This document shows positions 11,286 to 22,274 of a stretch of DNA of 64,000 bases, in pieces. Source of the DNA: Bremia lactucae (Eukaryota; Oomycota; Peronosporomycetes; Peronosporales; Peronosporaceae); NCBI RefSeq assembly GCF_004359215.1, contig NC_090610.1, positions 1,706,607-1,770,606 of the forward strand. The letters are read 5' to 3'. Every line of letters begins with the position of its first letter. Position 1 is the stretch's first letter. Below the pieces are notes generated by a model. It had not been told where the DNA came from. It was given only the letters and a program-made list of their open reading frames with translations, and made no database searches. Both the position numbers and the translations under genes were made by a program.

Positions 11286-11984
11286 NNNNNNNNNNNNNNN
11301 NNNNNNNNNNNNNNNNNNNNNNNNNNNNNNNNNNNNNNNNNNNNNNNNNNNNNNNNNNNNNNNNNNNNNNNNNNNNNNNNNNNNNNNNNNNNNNNNNNNN
11401 NNNNNNNNNNNNNNNNNNNNNNNNNNNNNNNNNNNNNNNNNNNNNNNNNNNNNNNNNNNNNNNNNNNNNNNNNNNNNNNNNNNNNNNNNNNNNNNNNNNN
11501 NNNNNNNNNNNNNNNNNNNNNNNNNNNNNNNNNNNNNNNNNNNNNNNNNNNNNNNNNNNNNNNNNNNNNNNNNNNNNNNNNNNNNNNNNNNNNNNNNNNN
11601 NNNNNNNNNNNNNNNNNNNNNNNNNNNNNNNNNNNNNNNNNNNNNNNNNNNNNNNNNNNNNNNNNNNNNNNNNNNNNNNNNNNNNNNNNNNNNNNNNNNN
11701 NNNNNNNNNNNNNNNNNNNNNNNNNNNNNNNNNNNNNNNNNNNNNNNNNNNNNNNNNNNNNNNNNNNNNNNNNNNNNNNNNNNNNNNNNNNNNNNNNNNN
11801 NNNNNNNNNNNNNNNNNNNNNNNNNNNNNNNNNNNNNNNNNNNNNNNNNNNNNNNNNNNNNNNNNNNNNNNNNNNNNNNNNNNNNNNNNNNNNNNNNNNN
11901 NNNNNNNNNNNNNNNNNNNNNNNNNNNNNNNNNNNNNNNNNNNNNNNNNNNNNNNNNNNNNNNNNNNNNNNNNNNNNNNNNNNN
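11286..11984. other. Assembly gap (699 N)
   Basis: All bases are N. The 387 bases before it (10899-11285) and after it (11985-12371) are diverged copies of the same RT segment. The gap therefore joins two similar copies or two haplotypes, and its size should not be trusted. Confidence 0.95.
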
Positions 11985-13013
11985 TTGTTGAACTCCATGG
12001 GAAAGTCAACTATCTTTTCCGCGTTGGATTTGAAGGATGGCTACTATCAGGTACTCATGAGAGAGTCCGATGTAGCCAAAACGGCAGTAAGCACCCCAAG
12101 CGGTATGCTTTGGGAGTGGCTTGTGATGCCCCAAGGTTTGAAAAACGCACCAGCGACATTCAACCGAGTGGTGGCTCACGTGATGCGTCAGCACCGTGCC
12201 TACGCGCCTCATTACTTTGACGATGTATTCGTGCATAGTAGGGCCGAGGACGGGCTGAGCGCAATAGAGTCGCACAAGCGTCATTTAGACGCTGTGTTGC
12301 AGACTTTAAAGGACGCCCAATTGTACGTCAACTTGCAAAAGTGCGTCATAGGGGTCCCTGAGATACCTGTACTGGGCTGCATCGTTGGTACACATGGTGT
12401 ACGAGCAGACCCAGACAAGGTAAAATCAGTAAAGGAATGGCCAATCCCACGGCATGTGAAGGATTTGCGCCAATTCCTAGGGCTCGCTAATTACTTGCAT
12501 AAGTATAGCAAGAATTATGCGGAGCAAACTAAACCATTATCTGATCTCCTTAAAAAGGACACAGAATGGGTTTGGTTAAAAGAACAAGAAGATGCGTTCA
12601 CATCAGTGAAGCAATCTCTTGTAGAGGCACCGGTCTTGGCATTGCCAGACGCGGATAAGCCCTTTAGCGTCGTCTGCGATGCAAGTAATTTTGCAATCGG
12701 CAGCGCGCTCATGCAGAAGGATGACGACGGCGTTGACCGCGTCATCTCTTATCAGTCCCGGCTATTAAAAGCCGCGGAACTGAATTACCCTGTGCATGAC
12801 AAAGAGCTACTTTCAATAAAGTATGCTCTTGTCAAGTTTCGTGTGCACCTATTGGGCACCGAACCATTTGTGGTTTATACGGATCACGCATCACTGCGGA
12901 CCGCAATAAACTCACCGCACCTCTCGCGTAGAATGCCAAGATGGCTCACATTCTTCTCTGAATTTAATTTCAAAGTTGACTTTAAGCCGGGTAAGTCGAA
13001 TGTCTTAAGGTAA
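11985..13013 (+). CDS. Family B reverse transcriptase-RNase H (partial, open)
   Basis: This 342-residue frame is uninterrupted. It copies RNA to DNA and degrades the RNA strand in the retroelement particle. The RT part shows FSALDLKDGYYQVLM, AVSTPSGMLWEWLVMPQGL, the catalytic HYFDDVFVHSR and LGCIVGTHGVR. The thumb and connection follow (QFLGLANYLHKYSKNYAEQ). RNase H shows VVCDASNFAIGSALMQ, the NYPVHDKELL helix and VYTDHASLRT. The N-terminus lies in the gap, and the frame ends where family B sequence is cut at 13016, so integrase is missing. It may be recently active sequence joined by misassembly. Confidence 0.85.
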   Translation: MLNSMGKSTIFSALDLKDGYYQVLMRESDVAKTAVSTPSGMLWEWLVMPQGLKNAPATFNRVVAHVMRQHRAYAPHYFDDVFVHSRAEDGLSAIESHKRHLDAVLQTLKDAQLYVNLQKCVIGVPEIPVLGCIVGTHGVRADPDKVKSVKEWPIPRHVKDLRQFLGLANYLHKYSKNYAEQTKPLSDLLKKDTEWVWLKEQEDAFTSVKQSLVEAPVLALPDADKPFSVVCDASNFAIGSALMQKDDDGVDRVISYQSRLLKAAELNYPVHDKELLSIKYALVKFRVHLLGTEPFVVYTDHASLRTAINSPHLSRRMPRWLTFFSEFNFKVDFKPGKSNVLR

Positions 13014-13059
13014 ATGTACCACAACAATGGTTCTCCCTCATGTGCGCCCTATTACAATT

Positions 13060-13268
13060 CTGAATACTTCGTATTACGGATGACGCTAGCCGTCATCCTT
13101 TCAATGTGAATACTCTATGTGTATCCCATACATAAGGGTGGGTCACTTTGCGCACCAAACCCTTGTGGCAGGTCAGAGTACTTCACATGAAATATTTGAC
13201 CATCCCGTTAAGTACATAAAGCATACTTAACGGGCTTGTGTAACATAGGGCAACTTTAGCCCGTTACA
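13060..13268 (-). repeat. LTR family B, truncated 3' LTR
   Basis: In minus orientation it starts TGTAACGGGC at 13268, directly next to a purine-rich tract, and carries the GATGACG/CGTCATC near-palindrome before breaking off against the plus-strand element. Confidence 0.75.
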
Positions 13269-13420
13269 ACGCCACCCCTCTTTAAGAACGATTTTCACAT
13301 TTTGTAAGATCGTCAACGGGAGGAACGATGTACAGTGAACTGCTTTACGCGCCGCTTTTCGTCCTCTCAATCACTCGAAGCGACCAGTTTGTACATCTTT
13401 GTCATCACACGGCGCCTGAC

Positions 13421-15095
13421 ATGCCACCTAAATGGGGCAAAGCTGGTGGGTCGTCTGCAAATACACCCACACAACCACGCATGAAGCGCACGCGTAGCGA
13501 TAAAACGCTGCCTGCGCCTAGGGCCACAGTTACAAAGCCGACAGACGCTGCTGTCGCGCTGTTAACTTGTCTGAACGATCCATCCCACTTGCGCAGTGAG
13601 GATGTAGATCCGTAGCTCATTGTTGACTACAATGAGTCGACACCGCTGCCATCACCACATAGTAGTTATGAGCACAGCGAGCTAATGGGGAAGGGTGATG
13701 ACGCTATATTGCCTATCCAAACTTAACCCATTGCTCCTAGCATGGAGACGCTCAACGTAGCGAAGGCCAACTTGCCTTGCGTCAACAAAGCAACTGTCTC
13801 GTCGTCTGCGGTAGCTAGCGCAGCGACCACTCATGAGAGTGCTGCCCGTAAAGGCGTAGCTGCTTCTCAGTTGGGTAGAACCACAACACCTGTCGTTCTA
13901 ACCATCATACACAATGGGTCTGACGCAGAAGAGCCTGAGCTTAAAGCTCCACTGACGGCATGTGATCTTGTTCAGTCAGTGTTACAATTCAGTCTTATTG
14001 AACGCGGCTATGTGACTAGTGGCATACCACCGATGCCACACCCATCCGAATGGCCTTGTTCGGATGAAACTATTGCATTGCTCCTAGAGCGCGCAACTTT
14101 AGTTGCACATAATTATCATGGCATCTATATTTCATGGAAGGATCAGGGGAAATCACTTGGTCGTTCCTGGTCGTGTTGCATTCGAATTAAATCAAACTGA
14201 CCATTATGAAGCGAAATTTCTGCGCTGCTTTCAGCCACATTCTGATGCGGCGAAACAACGGTTACATATCCTTAACTTCGCAAGCTTGCGTGTGAGAAAA
14301 ATCATGGGTGGTACTGTACCCCCTGTTTCTTCTCATTACGCCGCTTCTGCAAGACCATTCAGAACTAGCGTAGCGACAATTGCTGCTCCTTCTCATGGGC
14401 AGACACCAGGCTCGGTACGTCGACACGCAGCGGGTCGACCGGTTCCCAAGAGTCGAAGCTCTTCGGGTATCCTCTCCACTGGACGAGAATTCAAAGCTTC
14501 TTCTGCACGGAGCGGTGAGAAATCAACAATACAACAAGGAAGCGTTGGTTCCCAGCAGCATCCATCAGTGCAGGCGGCACCAGGCCCGGTACGTCGACAT
14601 GCAGGGCGTCGACCGGTTCCCAAGAGTCGAAGCTCTTTGGGTATCCTCTCCACTGGACGAGGATTTGAAGCTTCTTCTTAACGGAGCGGTGGGCAATCAA
14701 TCTTCCAACAAGGAAGCATTGGTTCCCAGCAGCATCCATCAGTGAAGGCGGCGTCCGATAGGAGCGGCAATTTCGCCCACCTATCGCGGCAGCCTATCCC
14801 GCTTCCGTTCAGTCGCAGGTATTGGGCAATGCTGAATAACGGATCTGTGATCTCGAAATCATCTCCACGATGTTCGCCTGAAGGATCGCCAGGGTTACCA
14901 AAGGCTGAAACTTCGGCTGGACCTTTTAAAAAAGCTGATGCTGAGGGGTCCCCGTTACGCGCATAATATCCTCGCTCTCCAAGTCCGTATCGTGGAAGGA
15001 GGAGTCATTCGGATGGAAGATTTTCACCACCCCCGTCTCCCTCGCCACATCGACGCTCGGCTCACAGTCGGCGTCGCCATCGGTCTCCTGGGGTA
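13421..15095 (+). pseudogene. Antisense reading frame in the 3' region of family B (copy 1)
   Basis: Opposite to pol, a start MPPKWGKAGGSSAN opens a frame at 13421, just inside the 3' LTR. It reads TPTQPRMKRTRSDK, NESTPLPSPHSS, IIHNGSDAEEPE, ERGYVTSG, then in a shifted frame PGRVAFELNQTDHYEAKFLR and KIMGGTVPP. After the region opposite the chromodomains it ends in an Arg-Ser segment (PRSPSPYRGRRSHSDG, SPSPHRRSAHSRRRHRSP). Three stops or shifts interrupt it. Copy 2 at 28742-30245 has the same protein pattern. No known family is recognised. Confidence 0.55.
14393..14745 (-). pseudogene. Tandemly doubled chromodomain of family B pol
   Basis: Two copies of one chromodomain are joined head to tail in one frame with a period of 174 bases (58 residues). 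Each has NQ(C/R)FLV, HRSV(K/Q)KK, LQILVQWRGYPKSFDSWEP and VDVP. Aromatic residues of the chromodomain cage region (the Trp in VQWRGYP and the Trp in DSWEP) are present in both. The two units differ at several bases, so the duplication is not brand new. No stop separates them. The rest of pol is degenerate, so there is probably no product from this copy. Confidence 0.75.
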
Positions 15096-15119
15096 TGTGA
15101 TCTCTTCTGGATCAGCATA

Positions 15120-15830
15120 CCGTTTCAGACGACCCATGTAAAATACAGGTTGAGACTTCTTATACGGGGAGAAGGGTGAGCCCATGTTTTAGGTCTCCAT
15201 TCACTTCAACCACCGAAAACAGCCCGATAAAACGCGGCATAATTTCGTAGTACCTCCAGGTAGTATCGAAACTGCATTTTTAGGTACGGTTGGAGTACTT
15301 AATAGTACTTTTTCTACCACTCACAAGCGTTCACTTTTCTCGCGACCATTTTGGTCTGCATATTGTTTTTGCATGTCCTGTGCACTTGCCATCGCGTTTC
15401 GGACTTTTCGTGTGATGGCTAATCACTGACTGTCCAGTTCCAGTCGATGTCAAGGGACTTAGAAAGTTCCTTGGTTTAGCGGCGTACTTGCACAAAGTGT
15501 TGACGCCAATGACACCACCGAAAGGTCAATTATAGGACGTAGTTGTCAATGACGAAACATTGTTATCGGTTAGGAGCACAGGCATCCCTTGCCGTGACTC
15601 CACACTGACCACTGCTAAGCCGGCAGGGTCACTAGGGCAAGTTTCTGTCTTTAAGATGATACCCTCGCCGGTCATCGTCATATTGACGAAACTATATCCC
15701 TCTTTGCACCGAGCGTAGTGAGGGCCTCTTCCCCACTAAGACTCGAGCTGCGCATAAACGAGACTAGCGTCCGAGGATGGCGCAGTCCGTTAATATAAAA
15801 CAGTGTCTCACCCGTAATGGCGTGGACACA
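15120..15830 (-). pseudogene. Family B integrase C-terminus and GPF/Y scraps with inserted RT scrap
   Basis: On the minus strand 15830-15720 reads NGLRHPRT and the following IN C-terminal segment with frame breaks, and 15260-15130 reads MPRFIGLFSVVEVNGDL, the GPF/Y module. Between them, at about 15438-15500, is a plus-strand piece equal to family A RT connection (VPVDVKG...LGLAAYLHK). The mosaic is not coding. Confidence 0.65.
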
Positions 15831-15831
15831 G

Positions 15832-16146
15832 TTATTGATTCAGCTCGCTGTCTACTGCCACAGGCTCTCGGCTCTGTGCAGGACCTTTGGACGCATGACT
15901 ACTCGTCATTGTCCTTTTCACTAGACCAGTCTCTCCAAGATGGGTAGGACTTGGTGACGTTTGACATCCTGTCAACGCACCCTTAACTGTGATGTACACG
16001 ACTTCAGTTGAATAAGCCTTTCGCAGGAGAACACCTTTTCCGGTGTCCTGTGTTGAGTTTGGAACTGTGCGTGTACGCCAGTCTATCCATGGTTGGTGTT
16101 TTGCCAACCATGGTATGCCTAGGATGAGGTCATACAGACTCTCCAT
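15832..16146 (-). pseudogene. Family B protease C-terminus and linker
   Basis: A 104-residue frame that starts MESLYDLILGIPWLAKHQPW, the conserved end of the retropepsin fold (ILG then W), followed by IDWRTRT and the Ser/Thr-rich linker also seen at 9811-10122. The catalytic triad lies upstream in broken sequence. It ends at 15832 where the RT begins in intact elements; here RT is deleted. Confidence 0.7.
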
Positions 16147-16299
16147 ATCTAGCTCTGTAAAATTCTCTCAGTAGGAGAAGTCACTAAACCTAAAGGCGAG
16201 TTCAACTTGAACTCCCTCAGATTTTACGAGCGTGCCGTTCGCTTAACTAACGGTCGCCTCTTCTCGCTTGCCATCCTGGATAAGCGACTTATGCATCAC

Positions 16300-16932
16300 C
16301 GGTCCCTATTTTTAAAGCCGCAAGTTTCACAAACTTCTGTGCTGCACCCAAATTCACAAAAAAGGTCAACACATGGTCATAGCCTCGTACTCGAGCGCTA
16401 TAGACCAGCAGGGTCGACTTTGAATTTTCGAAACCTCAAGGACTATGCTACCCATTTTTTGCGTCAAAAGCGCCGAGAAAGCCTGCTCGGAAGCCCTACC
16501 GCGCAAATAGGACATAGCGTACGACATTATTTGGGTGCGTCCTCGATGAACTGCGCCACACCGCATTGCTCCACGGCTAACAGCCAGTGGAAAATCATGT
16601 GGCTGCAGTTCCATCGAACTTGAGAAGGTCCATCCGAATGGGCCTCGGCTGATGCGGCCGGGAGGAGAGCGTCTCAACAGTCCTATTGAGAGCATCATTC
16701 CGAGCCTGTTCACGCCTAAGCGCATCCTGAGTCTTAAGGTCGGACTCCAACGCAGCATTCTATGTGCATCGGACGAGGTTATTCGCTGCTCGAGCAAACG
16801 CCTCAAACTGCTCTAACTGAGCAACATGTTGCTCAGAATTTCCAAGAGTCTGTCCAGGGCTTGCTCACCAAGTCCCTGCACCAAGGGCCTAGCCACCTCT
16901 CAATGATGTTCAAGGAGGTTGAAGAAATGAGC
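16300..16932 (-). pseudogene. Family B gag remnant
   Basis: The minus strand from about 16932 begins MSLNIDWAHFF, like the gag starts at 9426 and 63851, then continues in broken frames with GLGEQALD near 16850. A 146-residue frame (16806-16366) lies in this region and may be partly out of gag frame. No zinc knuckle is seen. It is non-functional. Confidence 0.6.
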
Positions 16933-17009
16933 CCAATCAATATTGAGGCTCATCCTCACTGACACGCTCAGAGATGCAGGTCGTGGGGAGGACAACTAGT
17001 GCTATTAAG

Positions 17010-17535
17010 TGAATGCGGGCGCGACTATAGCTGCCTCGCACTACAAGCGCACACCTCCAATCACAGCGAGAAAGCGATTTGAACGTCTTCTCTCACGCGC
17101 AGTGAGGTAGTTAAAGGGCGCCTAAGCGACCTCAGCCAACGAACTAAGAACCTTAGTACAGTGTCGTCACGGAAGCGGTAATCCGGCTTCACGTGCGCAC
17201 TTGTTAACTAGTTTTAAAACTGATTTTTACTAAATCAAATTAAATATAAATACTTTTAGCCAATCAATGGATGCCACCTCTGTAGATGTGCATCTATCCA
17301 TTGTGAGCGTATTATTTTGAATACGGTGGATTACGGATGACGCTAGCCGTCATCCCTTCCAATGTGAATACACCTGGGTGTGCAACGCATACACAAGGGT
17401 GGGTCGCTTCGTGCACCAAACAGTGGCTCAAGTGCCAGGTCTAAGTACTTCACATGAAGTAGTTAGCCATTCTGTTATGCACATAAAGTGTACCTAACGG
17501 ATTTGTGTGACATAGGGCAACTTTAGCCCGTTACA
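17010..17535 (-). repeat. LTR family B, 5' LTR of minus-strand element
   Basis: In minus orientation it starts TGTAACGGGC at 17535 and ends near 17010. It aligns with 63270-63801 over its whole length, including the near-palindrome with GATGACG/CGTCATC arms. The primer-binding site next to it is degraded. Confidence 0.8.
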
Positions 17536-18129
17536 TTGTACCTCGGTAAGATGTGGCAGCACTAATCGAAAGGTCCGGGTTCCAACCCCGCCAATGTCCG
17601 TAAGTTGAAGCCTATAGGAAACTGAGGCCTGGAATTCATCAGCGCTATCCTGTCACATAGTGACGTCCCAGTGATCAATAGCCGGTCAATAGCGCTGTGT
17701 TTCCGAAAGAGATGTTCCTGGTGGTTGTAGAAGACAAGCAAGCGGCACAGTCCGCACCTCCGCGCGACAATGGCTGGTACGGCCACTTCGCAGTTCGCGA
17801 CGGCGCGCAACGCCTTGCACATCGGCGAAACCTCGTTGTGGTAGGTAAAAATCGTTACCCCAACTGCGCAGTGCCTTTTTATGCTGTGGCACACAACAGA
17901 AGGAAAGTAACTTGGTTCAACCCAAAGGTCGATAGGAACGAATGGTGTTAACGTTGCACCGAAAGCTCCATATTCTCGCAGAATCATTTAGAACAGGTCA
18001 GAATACTTCCATTTCAGCAAAACAAGTGCGTGGTATGTACAGCACACAGCGGCAATGATGGTTCCATGGCGGCTGATACTACTATTTGTTGAATGTTTGA
18101 TCCTAAAGTTATTGACACGTCAACTGCTA
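17536..18129. other. Unassigned stretch
   Basis: Open frames exist on both strands (plus 17697-17951, 84 residues; minus 17562-17987, 141 residues) but neither is recognised and both look like chance or decayed repeat. Near 17575 a short T-arm-like motif (GGTTCCAACCCC) appears without the rest of a tRNA. Confidence 0.25.
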
Positions 18130-18309
18130 TTGCCTAGCAATGTGGCGCGAAAGAGCATCAGCGACGACATTAAGTCGTCCTGATTTACATTCCACGGAGA
18201 AGCTGCACTCCGCGAAGAAAGGCAACCATCTCGCCATTCTTTGCGAGAGGTGTGGACTGTTTACAGCCGCGCGTAAGGACGCATGGTCTTTATTAACAAT
18301 GAACGGTCA
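18130..18309 (-). pseudogene. Gypsy RNase H C-terminal scrap
   Basis: About 60 residues are open on the minus strand: DHASLRAAVNSPHLSQRMA, then WLPFFAECSFSVE and LNVVADALSRH, the end of RNase H and the start of the connector to integrase of family A. Both ends break off into other DNA. Confidence 0.8.
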
Positions 18310-18757
18310 ATCTCCCAAGATCGGAACGTCCCTGGTTCAAACCCGGGTCACGGCACCTCGCTCGCGCTCCACCCGCCTGTTGCCCATGCTTCATTGCTCT
18401 CATTTCTGCTTTTTTTGCTCTTATTTTGTCAGTTGCGCACTGACTTCCACTATAGGCATATTTTCGTCGATCCAGAAGCTCTCATGTGGCATCTTGTTGC
18501 AAAGGGTTCAGTGAACGCGTTCGTTTCTTCATTGCTCAACAGTAAAATTTGCTCAATCTTCAATCTGCGCCTGAGTCTTTTGGACTTATCCTCTTCAAGG
18601 ACGGAACACTTCCCTGATCGGTCTCGTAGGAATGAAATGACGTGAGATCGATTCACTCACAATTAACACACTCAATCAACATACTTACTTTTGATTTGAC
18701 AACTGCAGCCTAAAGCCATCTTGCGCTTAGCTTAAAGCGCGCAAATTTTAATAGGTC

Positions 18758-19830
18758 ATGAGCACAAATAGCGATTCCGGTTTTAAGGTGAAGCACTTTG
18801 ACGGGTCCAGCTACGCCTCTGTAGAGCTTCAAGATGAAAATGTAAATGATGCCCAACGGGCTATTGGAGGTGGTCGTCGGCTACAGTGTTGTCATGAAGA
18901 CCAAGAAGCAATCAACTCATGCGGCTATCGTGCACAACCTCAGCGACGCTCAGGTCATGAACGTTGCAAGCACGACGAGTGCAAAGGAGGCATGATTGGT
19001 CCTCGAGAGCTTTCATCGGACACAAGACATGACAAATCGGATGTTGCACAAGCAGAAGCTTGTGTCGTTCAAGCACTGACTCATCTGCTTGCAAGCACGT
19101 GATGGAGATAGAAGATCTTGTCATGAAGATTAATTTTTGAAGCTGTAGCTTACCAAAGCGTTCGAGCTACAAAATCCAAAATACTGTTTACGCGACATTT
19201 ACCTAGGCAGGTTTGTCTGGTCAACAAAAACGAGCTTAAATTTGTGCAAAACGAACTAGGTTCAGCATATATTTAATGACATAATGAATATATGCTAGCC
19301 CGATACTACGAAGTAACTATTTTAAAGCAACTGTTGGAATATCTGGGTTGATTTCAACGGTATGAATTTTGCGTTTGGAACTTAAATGCTTTAAAGTTAA
19401 AAAAAACTTGTAGCAATATATAATATTGTTATTATAATAAAAAGGTTAATACTAGTTTATAACGCGCGTACATTTAGCGATTTTCAGAGCATTTCGGTAT
19501 AAAAGACTGCAAGTGCGTACACACGCCAACGAACAGCAACTCACGACCGGCAGAGATGTTGCCGGATGAAGAGTTTGTCCCAAGTTTCCAATTTAAAAAC
19601 TGGTCGGCGCGTTGATGTATCTTGCAATGTGCACACGTCCGGACATTGCGTTCGCTGTGGGTGAATTGTCCAAGTATTGTGAGCGCCACAACAAGTCGCA
19701 CTGGCCGACGGCGAAGCGTACACTCAAATGTCTGAAGATGACACAATACCTAGGGATTGTGTTTGGCAGTGAGAACAAGGTAGAGTGCATGGAATTCGTA
19801 GATGCAATTGGCAGGCAACTTTAACACACG
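18758..19830 (+). mobile_element. Ty1/Copia remnant: gag start and RT/RNase H end
   Basis: It begins with MSTNSDSGFKVKHFDGSSYA, a Copia gag N-terminus. Broken frames follow, still readable as gag (DQEAINS, LSDAQVMNVAS, then a HRTQDM helix) until about 19140. After a deletion, 19555-19815 reads ALMYLAMCTRPDIAFAV then ELSKYCERHNKSHW, LKCLKMTQYLGIVFG, the conserved RT C-terminus leading to RNase H in Copia pol. Protease, integrase and the RT catalytic core are gone. Confidence 0.8.
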
Positions 19831-20929
19831 AAGTTCGATAACTGTTTAAGTTTTCATTTTAAACGGAAGCGCAATTTCGATACTTGACACTAATGTGCTA
19901 GGTCCGCGAGTGATAGACCGGATTCTTGGCTAAAGCGCACAATCTTGATTACCTTGGTAAATTAGGGTCACTCCTTTATCATCGCTGTTGTAGCTCAGAT
20001 CCTTCGGTAGACGGCGCGGCTAAATTGCTTCTTGTGTAGCACTGTCCGGACTCATATACTCAGCCTCCGATGCCGACGTTGCAATTGTTTGCTGACGCTT
20101 CGACTCCATTACTTTACGCATGTGTAACAGCGCCTGATAAGCAGGAATAAATGGTCACGGACGCGGTTATTAAACCTAAAGGCTGTGAAGGGGAAAAGGG
20201 GTGCTGAACTGGTTTGGTTCTAGGCGAAGTGAGCCGCTAAAGCCAAAATGTGAAGGGTTGGTTAATCTTTACAGAAAAAGAAAGACTCCGACAACGCGAT
20301 AGACTACCGAACGATCGCACGTTTACAATATAGATCGAAAGGTTTTCCAAAAATAACTTGCAACGCGATTGCGACGCGTGTTGGGCAATCAATAATCATA
20401 TTAAGTCAATGGACTGTCCATTGACAACAGACGTTTAATACAGTGATGATTACGCTTGTTACATGCCAGTAAAACAACTGCTACAAGCCAGTACAAAACG
20501 ACAGACGTTATATGCCAGTAAAACGACTGTTGCGAATCACGAGGATATTCAGTTGCAAGATACTTAGAGATAGTAGTCAAATTTGCGAACTAGGACCTTA
20601 TTCTAATCCACTTTGCGATTGCCATCGAGCAAACTCATCTACCAACGTCTTCGACAACTTGATACTTGTTACGGGGTGTCCGTTACATAAATATTAATTC
20701 TTATACGAGAAATAATAAATATTATTTTTATTCTTTTTATGAGATGAAATAAGCAAAGAAGTACATAATAATTATCGTTATTAATTTTGACTTGATAATT
20801 CCAATACTATCAAATTTGGTAATATTGGCGCAATAAGACTAAGTCCTGTGTAACCAGGCAATGGACGTTGCCGATTGATTGTTTGATTTAAGTTTGAATC
20901 AACCCGCGCCAGTAGGCGCCATGCATATT
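19831..20929. other. Decayed intergenic or repeat DNA
   Basis: No gene is recognised. A direct repeat of an ATGCCAGTAAAAC motif (about 20463 and 20514) flanks a related CCAGTACAAAAC motif. At about 20840-20877 a piece reads CVTRQWTLP, an RT N-terminal scrap. The rest is AT-rich. Confidence 0.3.
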
Positions 20930-21178
20930 TACATATTAACATAATAAATTCAGCAGTATATAGAAGATCGTTACGTAGGAACTCGACATATTTATACTGT
21001 TTAACTTTCTCTATATATTATTCTTTTAGAAATTACCTTTGCAGCTAAGACTTCTTAGCTACTTAGAACCTTCCTCTGCATGTCGTTACGTAAAATAATT
21101 GATAATTGAGCACCTCACCTTCACTGCAACCAGTGTATGTGACTAGTACTGTTATCAGTACTAGCAAAGGGTGCCCGT
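20930..21178 (+). repeat. LTR family E fragment
   Basis: AT-rich segment ending in a GGGTGCCCGTTAC block. It shares an AGCTAAGACTTCTTAGC palindromic block and GTCGTTACGTAAA-like sequence with the reverse copies at 46960-47290 and 48158-48362, and its end with 39874-40003. Confidence 0.6.
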
Positions 21179-21261
21179 TACGGTAATCCTCTCTTTAAAA
21201 CCTTACTTACGCTCACATCTGTGACATGGCGACACTGACGCTATCGAAAAAAGGAGGCGTA

Positions 21262-21752
21262 TGGTAATGGGGCACACACCGGTTGAAGAAATGTTGTAAT
21301 GGTACATTTACCTTATGGGTAATGTACACTTTTATCCTATTCTAAAATAGTTAATTACTTAAATCCAACTTTTTTATGGGTAACAAATGTGGTCGCCGCC
21401 AGATTAGAATCTGGCGGCCAAAATCTATTTTTGAATTAGCTAGGGTAACGTTTTAGATTAAATAATTAAATTAAATAAAGCGCAGTTCCCCTTTTGATCT
21501 TGAAGCGTTAAGTGCCTTCGTAAGGCTTGCGCATTGATCTGTAAGAGATGTAAGCCTTTCCAAGGTATATACTCTTGGCACTATTTGCCACTAGGTTCTA
21601 CGAACCCCTGAATCCCTTGAACTAGGATTCATTAAGCTTCAATAGCTTGTACGACTCCCTGAGTTTTTTAAACCCATTGGTTCTATAGAATTAAGAGACT
21701 CTCTGAGTCTATAAGTCTTTCTCTGACTTAGGAGCGAGGTAGCTCCGCTACA
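21262..21752 (+). repeat. LTR family C (solo or boundary)
   Basis: Starts TGGTAATGGGG right after a purine tract (21246-21258) and ends CCGCTACA. It shares the GGTCGCCGCCAGAT...ATCTGGCGGCC inverted repeat and the following 250 bases with 31783-32030 and 49616-50072. A TGGCGCCTCC primer-site-like motif follows. No internal region is attached. Confidence 0.7.
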
Positions 21753-22274
21753 CGTATGGCGCCTCCGCTCAAAAGATGCTAACGATTGGAAGAACAGTTC
21801 CGATCACCCAAGCCACCCACCTGGTAGCTGAAAAGACCAGCATGACTGCTCTTGTAGCGATGCAGCTTACTCCGCTTAGATAGGCTTGGATAAACCATTG
21901 TCAGAGCTGCCAGTAGCAGCATAGTGGATGGAAGAGAACGCCTCGTCTCTGCATTTTAATAGCCGAAATGCCCAGTTCTAAGCGTGAGAGACATAATTGC
22001 ATATGCTCGCTTGAATTCGATGTATGTATATCACTTTTCAGGATTAAACTTAGGCATTTTATGATGGCTATTATTCATGCAGCAACTTCATGTTCACAAG
22101 ACAAATTTTCGATTTTAGTTCCACATAAATTCTAAATGCGCTTTAGGAAATTTATTGACTATCTTCGAGTTTTAAAAAAAATGAAGGACGCGTGCTTTTT
22201 ATCGTTATTGCTCCAATATAGGGTAGGACGCTTGTGCAGTTATTACATAAGCACAATATTACATTGTATTCGTC
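21753..22274. promoter_or_regulatory. Upstream region of COG6
   Basis: About 520 bases between the LTR C copy and the COG6 start. No coding sequence is recognised. The promoter must lie here or in the LTR. I see no element I can name with confidence; the stretch just before the ATG is AT-rich. Confidence 0.35.

Larger units (their letters stand above)
9005..13016 (+). mobile_element. Ty3/Gypsy family B, plus-strand copy, 3'-truncated
   Basis: A 5'-truncated LTR (about 9005-9366) is followed two bases later by a primer-binding site that starts TGGTAGC, then gag, a protease-tail and linker region, RT and RNase H. The element stops abruptly at about 13016, where a reverse LTR B remnant begins, so integrase, chromodomain and 3' LTR are lost. 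A 699-base gap at 11286-11984 lies in the RT, and its two flanks repeat each other. It contains the best preserved pol segment of the window. Confidence 0.85.
13060..17535 (-). mobile_element. Ty3/Gypsy family B, minus-strand copy with both LTRs and large pol deletion
   Basis: Read on the minus strand: 5' LTR 17535-17010, gag 16932-16300, protease end 16146-15832, integrase C-terminal scraps 15830-15500, GPF/Y end 15260-15120, two chromodomain copies 14740-14393, 3' region, polypurine tract about 13270-13290, truncated 3' LTR 13268-13060. RT, RNase H and most of integrase are deleted. A short plus-strand RT scrap is inserted at about 15438-15500. The plus strand of 13421-15095 carries the antisense frame. 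Confidence 0.8.

Noticed and set aside
14380..14745. 121-residue plus-strand frame opposite the doubled chromodomain
   Set aside because: It repeats because the chromodomain repeats; in this part the sense strand clearly explains conservation.
17562..17987. 141-residue minus-strand frame
   Set aside because: No motif, no conserved partner in the window; overlapping open frames on both strands suggest chance.
18295..18360. Possible tRNA or tRNA-derived element (T-arm CCTGGTTCAAACCCGGG)
   Set aside because: A T-arm and a TCACGGC acceptor-like end are present, but no matching GCCGTGA 5' strand or D-arm was found upstream; at most a fragment.
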